Below are positions 52,685 to 63,110 of a stretch of DNA of 64,000 bases, in pieces. Numbering within the stretch: the stretch's first letter is position 1; the number at the start of each line of letters is the position of its first letter. Below the pieces are notes generated by a model, which saw nothing but the letters and a program-made list of their open reading frames with translations, was not told the DNA's origin and ran no database searches. Origin of the DNA: Prosapia bicincta (taxonomy: Eukaryota > Arthropoda > Insecta > Hemiptera > Cercopidae); contig JBAIZL010000002.1 in assembly GCA_036971475.1 (NCBI GenBank), forward strand, positions 132,899,740 through 132,963,739. Reading direction: 5' to 3'. The translations under genes were made by a program, and so were the position numbers.

Positions 52685-53624
52685 AGGGCCGTTTGCTTAT
52701 ATTCCCTCATAGTTCGCGTGCACGCCTCAACGAGCGCTTGCGTCGCGTCCCGACATGCCTTGGCAACAGCTACGCTCAGTTACAGCTGTGTAGGTAGCTT
52801 GTGCGTTGTGTTCGGTGCTTGCAAAATGTTCAAGGTTATCGAATCGCCCGCCCCTTGCGAAGTTCGTTCGGTTATACGGTTTTTGTCGGCAAGAAACATG
52901 TCGGCTGCAGAAATTCATCGACAGATTTCTGAAGTTTACGGTGCTAATGCCATGTGTGATGGAAAAGTGCGTAAGTGGGTTCGAGACTTCAAAGATGGCC
53001 GCGACAATGTCCATGACGAAACGCGATCTGGTCGTCCATCTCTAATGTTAGACGGTTTGCTGGCTTCAGTTGAAGCGAAAATTTGTGACAACTAACGCTT
53101 CTCGATCACTACTCTCTCACACGAATTTCCGAAAAGAAACGAAGGAACGACAATAAATGAAGCCTACTGCCAAACTCTGAGGAAGATGCGCAGAGCGATT
53201 CAAAACAAGAGACGTGGCATGCTCACAAAAGGAATTTTGTTTCTGCACGAAAATGCAAGGCCTCACGCTGCCGCTCAGACCCGAGCTTCATTGGACTCTT
53301 TTGGCTGGGAAGTTTTGGACCACCCACCCTACAGCCCTGACCTTGCGCCGAGCGACTTTCATCTATTCCGTCATCTGAAACATCACTTGAGCTGCAGCCG
53401 CTATGACGATGGCGACGAATTGAAAACGGCCGTGAATTCTTGGTTATCACAGCAGGCGGCAAGTTTTTATGAAGAAGGTTTCCAAAATTTAGTTGTGCGA
53501 TATGATAAGTGTTTACAAAAACCTAGAAACTATGTAGAAAAATAGATAAAAGTATGTAGATTCCAAAAATAAAATTAGTTTTTGCAAATTTCTTTCTGTT
53601 TTTGTTTTATTTTCAAACGGCCCT
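52685..53624 (+). mobile_element. mariner element, internally deleted
   Basis: Ends AGGGCCGTTTG (left) and CAAACGGCCCT (right) are exact inverted repeats flanked by TA (52683-52684 and 53625-53626). At 940 bp it is about 300 bp shorter than typical 1.3-kb mariners. The coding region resembles mariner transposase at both ends with the middle missing. It stands out as GC-richer than its surroundings. Confidence 0.95.
52826..53545 (+). pseudogene. mariner transposase, deleted and mutated
   Basis: The N-terminal helix-turn-helix region runs from ATG 52826: VRSVIRFLSARNMSAAEIHR, then KVRKWVRDFKDGR and the DETRSGRPS motif. A stop at 53093 (ICDN*) and frame breaks precede a deletion of the WVPHEL and first-Asp region. 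The C-terminal half resumes at about 53157: NKRRGMLTKGILFLHENARPH, then HPPYSPDLAPSDFHLF with the third Asp. The usual HDN at the second Asp is HEN here. With one acidic residue deleted and another changed the enzyme is dead. Confidence 0.95.
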
Positions 53625-53981
53625 TACTTTAAGAATACCCCTCGTACATCGTCATGATGAATTTATCACTTAAAATGTTGTTTCAATACATTTAATTAAT
53701 TTGGTGATTTGTGAAATTTGTATCGTTAATTAAAATTTTACTTTAAGTTGATCACGATATAAAGTTTATCACACACAGTTTAAGAACAAACCGGTTAAAA
53801 AAGTATTTCTTCAATAAGGTTACATTACACTTATATTAAAAATGATATATTGAAATTATCAATATTTATGAGTCAGGGATGAAGCTCCCATTTAAAATAG
53901 CTCTGGTTTTTTCTATTTGAGATTTTTCTATTCTTGATCAGTTTTAAGAATGCAATTTCCATGAATAGTGAGAGATTACTG

Positions 53982-55160
53982 TATAACTTTAAAAATTACA
54001 AAAAATGTAATAAATATGAGCTGCCAAAGATCTGAACTTTGCATACTTTTAGAAATGAGCAGTTTTTAATCAATTATAAAGTGTTGTACTCTTCATGTAA
54101 AATTCCACTAACTAGTACTGATTAAAAATGCATTATTTTAATATTAATATATTAAGGTGCAGGTACCTTATCTGCACTGGCAAAGTTTTTGAAATATTTA
54201 TATAGCTGCAGATTTTACTTTCCAAGTATTCTACTTAGGGTTCAAAATATTAAAACTTAGTAACAAAATTAATATATTTTGTCAAAAACAATTGAAAAAC
54301 CAAGAAGCAATTACAGTTGGAATGATAAACTCCCTAGTTTCCTACATGTTTATTTTATACAGTATCTGTATTAAAAATTCTGAAATATAATTACAAACAA
54401 ACAAACTAAACCAGAAGCAAGTTTTTATACAATTTGTTTAAGTTTAGCAAGGAAAACAAATTATTACAACTTTAGAAGCAGTATTATTTCCGACAGTCCC
54501 AAATTTCCAATTAGGCATTATAATTAAAATTTTGTGTATTAGGATACTAACAAAGAATTAATTTTTTAATACTGTACATAAATTATAAAAAATTTTATCA
54601 TGAGCTAGGCTTGGAAAAATAATTAATTGTGATATTAAAACCTCTTCATTTTTTACCTAAAAGTAAAGAAAATCAATCAAGAAAATTTATTCTAATTTCT
54701 TAAAAGAAAGAACAGATATACACATTATGTGGTTTATTAACCTTTTCAACTCTAATTCATTTCTACAATATAATCCATCATTAATTATTCACTAATTAAT
54801 TAATAATTTTAAAAAATCTTATCTTTTAAAGTGAGAGTAGATAGTTTTTTAATAAAATCTACAATCTTACTGAGTATTTATAAAAAAGTATGATTGTATA
54901 TTTATTATATTAGTTCCCCTTAAAATTTGGTCAGGTAAAGGAAGGTTTGACAGTTTAACAATATAAATATCAAAACATTTTTTCTCATCATAAGCATCAT
55001 TACCAATATTCCCCGCATTAAAATTTAAAGACTTACTACTTAAAATGAAAAATGATTTCAACCAATTAATTATTTGTTCAACTTTCTTTCATTTACTCTA
55101 GTTAAAAATATAATTAGTTTAGGTGGAATAGAAGATAAAACTTATTAATCTCTCCTAACC

Positions 55161-55162
<2 letters not shown>
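53982..55162. other. Intronic stretch, nothing recognised
   Basis: Very AT-rich. I see no exon, array or transposon end. Confidence 0.5.
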
Positions 55163-55164
<2 letters not shown>

Positions 55165-55195
<31 letters not shown>

Positions 55196-55250
55196 GCACG
55201 CACGCTTACACCCACACGTGCGCGCGCACATACACACAACTCTCAGATCT
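55165..55250. repeat. (CT)n run followed by a CA/CG-rich tract
   Basis: About 28 bp of CT is followed by mixed CACG/CGCG dinucleotides, another simple-sequence block. Confidence 0.9.
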
Positions 55251-55524
55251 ACAATCTTTGGAAATGTTTTATGTTTATTCATTTATTAATTTCTTGACAT
55301 TAGCCACTGCAAGAAGATCCTAACAATGTATGTTCACAATAACCATAACCTATGACACTAGCTGAAGAACACAAAAATCTATGGGTAACTAGGACTTTTA
55401 TACTCAGTCTTGGTTTTTTATGTCTTAGTTTATTTTCCAGAATTATTATTCCTTGAAATGAGTTTAAGTCTTTATTTTCTCTTAACAATGAAATTAGTAT
55501 GTGTTATAACAAAAGCTAACTAAA

Positions 55525-56106
55525 TTAATCACTTCAACATTAGTTTATGACTATCCGAACTTTAAATTTTGTAAATTTGTAAAAACTTACTGAGACAGAA
55601 CGTTTTCGACCGCTATGTGGCAATCTTCATCAGTGTTTTCTGTTTGGAGTTGTTAGGTTAATTGGTGATGGTTTTAAATACAGGTTTTTTATAGTATCAA
55701 AGAATGTGTAATTTGTATTGGGTTTGTTTGTTTAATATGTTTGTACTTTTTTTTGTATGTTTGTAGATATCATATTGTTCTAGTGTGTTGAGATGTAGTC
55801 CTTAAGATGTATCTTACACATCAACAAAAAAAGGACCACATCTCAAAACACTAGAAGAATATGAAATCTACAAACACACAAAAATACAACGTATAAAGTA
55901 CATATTAAATGAACGAACCCAATACAAATCACACATACTCTTTGATACTACCAAAAAAATCTGCCTTTAAAACCGTCACCACTTAACCTAACAACTCCAA
56001 GCAAAAGGCACTAATGAAGATCGAAAAAGTTCTGTCTCAGCAAGTTTTTACAAATTTACAAAATTTCGTAGTTCAGATAGTTATAAACTAATGTTTAAGT
56101 GATTAA
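55525..56106. mobile_element. Inverted dimer of a PLE 3' end
   Basis: Left arm 55525 to about 55800 and right arm about 55832-56106 are imperfect reverse complements. Right-arm plus-strand codons from 55832 read GPHLKTLEEYEIYKHTKIQR, then ILNERTQYKSHILFDTTKKI and a stop, the typical PLE endonuclease C-terminus. The left arm has the decayed same on the minus strand. Distal to the coding the arms contain CTGATGAAGATTGCCACATA then GCGGTCGAAAACG (minus, about 55605-55640) or CTAATGAAGATCGAAAAAG (plus, about 55997). Confidence 0.88.
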
Positions 56107-56825
56107 TGAAGTTTCAACGTAATGGACTACAAAATTCAAAAGCTGACTGCTGACAAATACACATTGGCTTCTGACAGTGTTGAAACATAAAATAATTTGA
56201 ATTAACAACATGACTTTCTCATTACAATTCATTTGAAATGATAATATATTTGGAATGGGTTGAGTAGAATAGAAACAAATTAAGTTTAATACAGAGTGCT
56301 CAGTTATGGAATGAACAAAATTATGCAAATTATGTAAAAAAATAAGTGTTTATTGTTATTTCATTAGCATTCTTTGAACTGTTAAATACATATAAGCATA
56401 TCAGAAAGAAATGTGTAGAAGTTTGTATATGTTATTTTACGACTAATAAATTCTCAATTTAATATCGCTAAAAAACTCAAAGGTCCAGAGCTTAGCTGTA
56501 TAACTACAATAATCTATTAAGTATTAAATCTGGATTTTTTTTAAAAATTTAATCTTGAGATGGACTGTTTTTGTCAATGTTATTTTGTCTCTCTTGACCT
56601 TCTTTCAAAAGTCATTGGTATTACAGTATTACCAGGTTGAGGATTTCTTTTATATCCTATATTTAGTTAATTTTCAAATGATGTGAATATTCTGTTTGTC
56701 TTAAAACCCAAAGCAAACAATTCTTTATATATTCCAGGAATATTTTATGCTCACGACATAATATCCCATATAACTTCGATAAGAACCGCCTTGTCTAAAA
56801 CATATCATAAATAATGATATTTGAT

Positions 56826-56900
56826 ATAAAGTAAAGTCTTGATAATTCAAGTTAAATGAGATCGAGACCCCCTTGGATTACCGAAAACTCTGATTACACA
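56826..56900. mobile_element. Solo Tigger-type terminal fragment
   Basis: GTCTTGATAATTCAAGTTAA then GATCGAGACCCCCTTGGATT and ACCGAAAACTCTGATTACA resemble a pogo/Tigger terminal region. No partner end was found. Confidence 0.45.
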
Positions 56901-56974
56901 GAAATACATTCCTGTACATTAGAGTTTTAATGAACCCTAATACTATAATTAGCCCTGCACAAAATACGTTTAAA

Positions 56975-57215
56975 CTATATATGAACATTTCTTGGAAGCC
57001 CGACTCATATCCTTTGCATACCATATGGCTATATACATTTCTTGAAAACCCGACTCATATTCTTTGCATATCGTATTGATATGTACATTTCATCGAAGCC
57101 CTACTCATTTTCTTTGCATACCGTATTGATATAAATGTTTCTTGGAAGCCCAGCTCATTTTCTTTGCATACCATACATCTATAAACACTTTTTGGAAGCC
57201 CGAATCATCTTTTTC
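56975..57215. repeat. Diverged minisatellite, about 55-bp unit, 4-5 copies
   Basis: CTTGGAAGCCCGACTCATAT-like blocks, each followed by TCTTTGCATACC(A/G)TAT, recur about every 55 bp with many substitutions. This is an old array. Confidence 0.85.
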
Positions 57216-57865
57216 CTTCAAATAGATAAAACAGACTCAAATAGAGAAAGGCTCGAATTTAACGTAATCTCAAGCCTGTGTACTTTACTATATATTTCAT
57301 TGTGTAATTACAGATTTTTTTAAATCAGGAAAACCTAATACTTAACAGAAAAAATTCTGACTCTTTTAACGGAAACAAATATTGGATGGCATAGTGTAGT
57401 GTGAATATTAGGATTGGCCAATATTATATCCACTTAATTCTAATAAATTTCATAGCGTTCCTGTCTTGTTGATCAATTTAAGCTACCTATGTTATTACTG
57501 ACAATCGAAGTCCTTTAATTATCTTCCTTTGATGGAAAATGGGAAAAAGTTAATGAATCAATTTTGCTATTAGCATTACAACATTAATTTTGTTTTTAAT
57601 ATTGTGTCATTTAATAAATAATATTAGAAAATCACAAAAAAATAATTTAATTTATATTAAATTTTTGTTTTAGTTTTTTTTTAATGTGTGATTATAAAAA
57701 AACCTAAATAAAATCAAGACAAGTGTATTTAGAATTAAATATCATGGAAAAAAATGAATTCCTGATCATTGAGCACCCTGTATTAGAAAGTATATCACTT
57801 ATTTATAATTTTCAAGTGTATTTGTAAACATTTTTATAAGCAAGAAAGATAAAAACAAAATGAGA

Positions 57866-57900
57866 GAGAGAGAAAGAAAGAGAGAGAGAAAGGAGAAAGA
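57866..57900. repeat. GA-rich simple repeat
   Basis: Interrupted GAGA/GAAA run in the 25.9-kb intron of the corepressor, just downstream (minus sense) of its exon at 58074. Confidence 0.9.
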
Positions 57901-58073
57901 GGGGACATTAGAGGTGAAACTATAAAACAAAAATTTCATTAAAATTGGTTTTATTATTCTTATAACTGAAAAGCTCTAAAGAAATTTTAAATTCTTTATA
58001 TCAATTAAAAAAATTATATTTATATTTTTCAAAAATTGTTTTTGAAGTTCCAACAAAAAACAGACATACTCAC

Positions 58074-58198
58074 CGTTGCTGAACTGTCGTAGTCTTCTTT
58101 ATGCGTAGGCATCACAACAGCTATTGTTTTAGGCCTAATATTGTCAAGAACTACTGAATCACTTGCTGTGCCTTTGGTCTCCTCAGATGGTTGGTCAT
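58074..58198 (-). CDS. Smr: SMRTER/NCoR-like corepressor, exon
   Basis: Acceptor tttcttag|ATGACC and donor GCAACG|GTGAGT bound 125 bp. Two bases complete a codon split from the exon at 61187 and the exon ends in phase 0. The peptide includes NDQPSEETKGTASDSVVLDN and IRPKTIAVVMPTHKEDYDSS. It is acidic and Ser/Thr-rich, as in linkers after the SANT2 domain. Phases agree with both neighbours, which is good evidence that this chain of exons is correct. Confidence 0.88.
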
Positions 58199-59142
58199 CT
58201 AAGAAATTTAATTATTAATCAATTATAAATATTTATTATGTAATATTAAAAACAACAATTTTTATCAACAGCTATTTCCCAATAATAACATTACATGGAT
58301 TGATTTGTAGCTAATAAATGTTCAATAACTTTTTAGCAAACACTTCTAATGCACAGGTACATTCTCACACAAAATTCTTAACCGATCATACACTTTTACT
58401 TCACAGTTATTTATTTAAGTTAGTAAGCATTTAAGGATATAATTGTTATTCACAAATATTAAATGATGGTGTTCCAGGTGGAGGCATAAATCTTCCTACA
58501 CTGGAACCTGATGGAGAATCAAATATCATTGTGTAATTTTGTACATCTCTCAAAAACATCGACAGTTAAAATGTTTGTAATACTCAAAATATAGACCAAA
58601 AACTAAAATATGTTGAACAAATTTTCAGTTAGGCAACAATAGGTTTAGACACAGCGTTCATAAACATTGAACATTCATAATCCATAAGTATGGAGTTTAT
58701 TTCTACAATTAAAACTAGTTGATAATAACAGGTTATTCAATGTTAAAAAATGTTTCTATTTACAAACCTCTAAAGTAAATAATAAATGACAAGGGTCTAG
58801 TGAAGAAGTATTAAAGTTAACCTGTCCCTAAAGAAGGGTTAAATTGTGTCTGGTGACTACCAGATGAAACGAATGAACTTCAAGCTATTTGTGATGTTAC
58901 TTCCTTGTTAACCAAAATGTTAGTGATTTTAAAATACTAAATAACAACAGTCACATTTTTATTATTGTGGGTTAAACTCTAAAAATAAAAGAACTTTTGA
59001 ACACATTGAAGACTACTACGTATTAATGTAACCTTCGCCTGGAGACCAGGGGTTTTTCAATATTTTGAAAAATACACTGCTACAGCTAGAATAATAGCAG
59101 ATAAACAATTCTTTCAGTAATTTAAACACTATACTTTTATCT

Positions 59143-59177
<35 letters not shown>

Positions 59178-59187
59178 AATATATGTA

Positions 59188-59218
<31 letters not shown>

Positions 59219-59402
59219 TCCTTACTCTAGTCACATAACTGGACAGTGATTTATAAATTTTGAAAATGCTAATAATGTAAATTTAAATAAAATGAAGTAA
59301 TACTCGTATATTCTTGTTTATGAAAATTATTTTATTTCACCATACATATTCAACAAGAAAAAATAATTCATCTAAGGATTACAATAAATATATATATATA
59401 TG

Positions 59403-59855
59403 AAGTTAATATATTACTATTGTAAGTAATTTTATCCACCATTAAGTGCAATGATTTTACCTTGTGTGATGAGGCACCTTTCGGTCACTTGACCATTGTC
59501 GAATAATAAAATTAACCTAATAAAAACGGAAAAAAACAAAAAAACGGAACAATATATAAATAAAAAAGAAATTATAAAACTCAAAGAAAAACTAGAAAAC
59601 AACGACTACTTAATATTAAAATCCGATAAAACAAATACACCAGTAATAATAGAAAATACCAAATACATCGATTCAATGACTAACTACATAAAAGAAAATA
59701 AGAGTGATTCGACAATGGTCAAGTGACCGAAAGGTGCCTCATCACACAAGGTAAAATCATTGCACTTAATGGTGGATAAAATTACTTACAATAGTAATAT
59801 ATTAACTTCATAAAGTCAGTGAAACGGAAAAACAATGGATAACGTAAAATATCAG

Positions 59856-59891
<36 letters not shown>

Positions 59892-60825
59892 TTGATATTT
59901 AACATTATCCATTGTTTTTCCGTTGCACTGACTTTATGAAGTTAATATATTACTATGTAAGTAATTTTATCCACCATTAAGTGCAATAATTTTACCTTGA
60001 GTGATGAGGCACCTTTCGGTCTTTGACCATTGTCGAATCACTGATTGTTCTCTGCTGTGGATGCTACGTCCGTGAAGCCGGTGTTTGTTGAAGTTACGCG
60101 CACTATTTCTTGATCTGTGTGTATGATGTTTCTGTATAGTATGTCTTCTGTATATGTTGTTTGTAAATTCATTAAGTTGTTGTGTATGTTATTATAAATG
60201 TGGTATTTTTCTAGTGAGTTTAGTTCTATTGGATTGTTATTTATTTCCAGTATGGTTAGGTTATTTTCGTAATTTGTAATTTCGTGTTTATGGGATATTA
60301 GGTGTGCTGCAACATTTGATACTTTAGAATTTCTGTTTTTGAATGCTCTATAATGTTCTTCAAATCTTATTTAAGAACATTTAAAATAAGATTTGAAGAA
60401 CATTATAGAGCATTCAAAAACAGAAATTCTAAAGTATCAAATGTTGCAGCACACCTAATATCCCATAAACACGAAATTACAAATTACGAAAATAACCTAA
60501 CCATACTGGAAATAAATAACAACCCAATAGAACTAAACTCACTAGAAAAATACCACATTTATAATAACATACACAACAACTTAATGAATTTACAAACAAC
60601 ATATACAGAAGACATACTATACAGAAACATCATACACACAGATCAAGAAATAGTGCGCGTAACTTCAACAAACACCGGCTTCACGGACGTAGCATCCACA
60701 GCAGAGAACAATCAGTGATTCGACAATGGTCAAAGACCGAAAGGTGCCTCATCACTCAAGGTAAAATTATTGCACTTAATGGTGGATAAAATTACTCAAA
60801 AATAGTAATATATTAACTTCATATA
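59403..60825 (+). mobile_element. PLE family A composite, including an inverted dimer
   Basis: 59403-59505 is an inverted terminal region. 59506-59702 encodes reverse-transcriptase N-terminal sequence (LENNDYLILKSDKTNTPVII), then a terminal region in the other orientation and a (TA)n at 59856-59889. From about 59938 to 60822 lies a palindrome centred near 60378. Its right arm encodes the GIY-YIG C-terminal half (60353-60718: KIRFEEHYRAFKNRNSKVSN, VAAHLISHKHEI, ILEINNNPIELNSLEKYHIY). The arms end in GATTCGACAATGGTCAAAGA then CCGAAAGGTGCCTCATCAC. No complete element remains. Confidence 0.9.
60353..60718 (+). pseudogene. PLE endonuclease C-terminal region
   Basis: A 121-codon frame whose first few residues come from the inverted junction. 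From FKIRFEEHYRAFKN onward it matches the PLE GIY-YIG C-terminal pattern (RF-EH, A-HL---H, ILE, LE-Y-IY) and ends at a normal-looking stop (TAENNQ). The exact complement occurs in the left arm on the minus strand. The catalytic GIY and YIG half and the reverse transcriptase are absent. Confidence 0.88.
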
Positions 60826-61186
60826 TATATATATATATTATTTATTTATTTATATATATATAATTGTATGTATATATAAATGATACATAATAAATGTATG
60901 TGTTTGTAAAACTATGTAAATAAAACTTTTTTAATTAAATCTTACAACTGTTTGTTTTGGCTCATACGCTATGAAAGAAAATTAATATTGAATCATACAT
61001 GTTTTGACAGAACCAGTAAATTTAATGCAGGAAAATATTTGATCGAGATTCCACTAGCTTTTCAAAGAATGGGTTTGTTATCAAGAATCAAACGCCGATC
61101 CCATTGTTTTCCCACCCTACAATGATTGAGTTTAATTTTACTTTTACAAAATAAGAAGAAAAAATTGTAACTACAGCTGTACTTAC

Positions 61187-61334
61187 TCATACAAACATGA
61201 CTAGGAGATGCAGCACTTGCCGTATCACTATCAGCATTCATTGTCAAGCTAACCAGCTCGTCACAACTCGATGTACTTGAACCCGACTCTTCTTCGTCTG
61301 TTAATACAGGTTTTCGCTCTGCCCCTAGGTGTGT
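61187..61334 (-). CDS. Smr: SMRTER/NCoR-like corepressor, exon
   Basis: Acceptor tgttttaacag|ACACAC and donor TATGA|GTAAGT give 148 bp, phase 0 to 1. The peptide starts THLGAERKPVLTDEEESGSS, continues TSSCDELVSLTMNADSDTAS and ends AASPSHVCM. The Ser/Asp/Glu-rich linker directly follows the SANT2 exon, as in NCoR-family proteins. The next intron is only 237 bp upstream and about 3.0 kb downstream. Confidence 0.9.
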
Positions 61335-61571
61335 CTGTTAAAACAAATCATTTTAAACATATTATATATTTCCTTGTAAATAAAATTGTAAGAAAACATT
61401 TATAATATAATATAAGCATATCTTAAACTAAATAAACTGACCTTCTTTGGTCAGTTCTTGCCAAAAGCTGCCTTTGTTAATATTGCAATATTGTTGAATA
61501 ACATTATTTATTGTTAATAGGATGTAAGCCATAAGCCTATAAAATATTAATAACTATGAAGAATAAATCAC

Positions 61572-61879
61572 CTTATTATACTCTTGTAGTAGTAAGTCCA
61601 GCGATAACTTTTTTCTGTAGTTAAAATAGAAGTTCTTGCATTGATGTTGAGTTTTAGATGGGCCTACGATTTTACAAACTTCTGCCCATCGATTACCATA
61701 AAGCTTAATGCCTTTTTTAAGTGATTCAGTTTCATCTTCTGACCAACGAAGTGGAAATGGTCCTGTATTGCTGGGGATAGAGCCTGGCGTAGGAGCGGGT
61801 TCTTCACTAGGGGGCAAAAGCTTTCTCTGTATCCGATTGAAACACGCTGAACAACACTTTGTCACATTTGGTGGAATTT
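61572..61879 (-). CDS. Smr: SMRTER/NCoR-like corepressor, SANT2 exon
   Basis: Acceptor cctctacag|AAATTCC and donor AATAAG|GTGATT bound 308 bp (phase 1 in, 0 out). After IPPNVTKCCSACFNRIQRKL and a Pro-rich spacer comes a Myb/SANT domain at about residues 43-97: LRWSEDETESLKKGIKLYGN, RWAEVCKIV, QCKNFYFNYRKK. KNFYFNYRKK is the signature of the second SANT of NCoR/SMRT/SMRTER, which binds histone tails and works with HDAC3 in repression. It acts in the nucleus. This exon is the main evidence for the gene's identity. Confidence 0.96.
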
Positions 61880-61926
61880 CTGTAGAGGAAAAGCCAAAAT
61901 TAAGATCTTTATGCTATTAACATATA

Positions 61927-62426
61927 CAGTAGAACCTCTCTAATTCGTAACCTCCTGAAATTATTCACTGTATTCCATACTCATCACAGTAATAACAAAC
62001 ATTGTCTGCACTGACACGTAGTATAGGCGCTATCAGAAAATAATTCTTTAATACAAAATAAAATGAGACTTTTATAAAAACTTAGACGTAAGTAGATTTG
62101 ATATACAGGATATTATTTCACGATAGTGTTATTGTTCTTAAAAGGTACTGTTGGAATTTTTTTTGTCTTTTATGAAAATAGATCAATGTACTATATTTAT
62201 AATTACAAACTATACAGCTGGCTACTAGTGTATAGTGTTGTTGAGTTTTTTGGCCGACATAAATTATTTAAGCACAACATTATTTTACATTACATACCTA
62301 TTCACATATGTATGTGCTATGTTCACCCCCAGTTACATGTTAATTTTACTAATTTCATAATTCGTCTTTTTCTCAAATTCGTCACCCACTTAGTCTCGAA
62401 TGTGACAAATTAGAGAGGTTCTACTG
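61927..62426. mobile_element. 500-bp Tigger-type MITE
   Basis: TIRs CAGTAGAACCTCTCTAATT at both ends, flanked by TA at 61925-61926 and 62427-62428. There is no transposase. It lies entirely in the intron between the Cys-rich and SANT2 exons, 47 bp from the SANT2 exon's acceptor. Match over at least 19 bp suggests modest age. Confidence 0.93.
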
Positions 62427-62816
62427 TAATTAGTTTGAATAAAAAACCTATTTTAATCAACTCTTATGATATAAAATTTTAAAATGTATTTTAAAACTTT
62501 TTTTAACAAATTGCCTCAATAGTCTTATTTTGTTTTATTTTTACAGGACTTATTGCTAAGTTAAAAGTATATTTATTTACATTGCTGATAATTTTTTACA
62601 TTAAAACTGTTTTTAACAAGTCTCTAAACCAAGCACTGAAAATTTTCAATAAACAAAAAATGTTTTCATGAGCACTTATTTAAAGTAAATATTTAGCCAG
62701 AAACAAGGTTGTATAAACATGCTCAAATGTCCAATTAACTATCCTGTTATCAATATATAAGTAATAGTAATTTTAAATTAAAATTAACTTGGCTTTTTGT
62801 CAAATATTTCACTTAC

Positions 62817-63110
62817 GAAATTCGATGGCTACAGGATCCCTAATATGACGAGGAAGCTCTGCCCACTTACAAGGAAGTGGTCTCAACCTTTTTACTCTAT
62901 GGCCTTTAGCATTGGGGCATGTTGGAATTGGACAATGAGTGTAACGTGACCGAACAGCTTTACATCGACACAGGTTACACACACGGGCCCCAGGAGATAT
63001 TTCATCTTCACGCAACCCATACTGAGATGCATGAGAACGAGGCAAAGCTCGTGAAGGTGTTGACTCATTTTTGCATACTGCGCATGGATGTACAGCTACT
63101 TTATCACAAT
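62817..63110 (-). CDS. Smr: SMRTER/NCoR-like corepressor, Cys-rich exon
   Basis: Acceptor gaatgtttcag|ATTGTG and donor GAATTTC|GTAAGT give 294 bp; the exon takes a codon split from an exon beyond the right edge and leaves phase 1. The peptide carries closely spaced cysteines: HPCAVCKNE, then RVCNLCRCKAVRSRYTHCPI, PTCPN, and RHIRDPVAIEF at its end. With CCSAC in the next exon these could coordinate zinc. The VCNLCRCKAVRSRYTHCP block is what I recall from insect SMRTER proteins just before SANT2. The upstream SANT1 part is outside the window. Confidence 0.93.

Larger units (their letters stand above)
51959..53981. mobile_element. Tigger-like element 4, host of the mariner insertion
   Basis: The left end after TA reads CAGAATTCCCTCACTATTCG. 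The right end (reverse complement) reads CAGTAATCTCTCACTATTCA and is followed by TA. A GATATTCGTGATTCTG block inside the left end is also Tigger-like. No transposase is recognisable. Removing the mariner leaves about 1.1 kb, so this is an old non-autonomous derivative. Confidence 0.6.

Noticed and set aside
52727..53014. Minus-strand frame over the mariner
   Set aside because: Shadow of the mariner transposase, which reads on the plus strand.
60353..60400. Natural start codon for the PLE frame
   Set aside because: The first residues come from the palindrome junction; the real protein is missing its upstream GIY-YIG and reverse-transcriptase parts.
9912..60825. Calling the hairpin-GAAA modules active hammerhead ribozymes
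   Set aside because: Most copies have an extra base before the stem, an altered box, or no clear stem III and cleavage triplet; activity cannot be read from the sequence.
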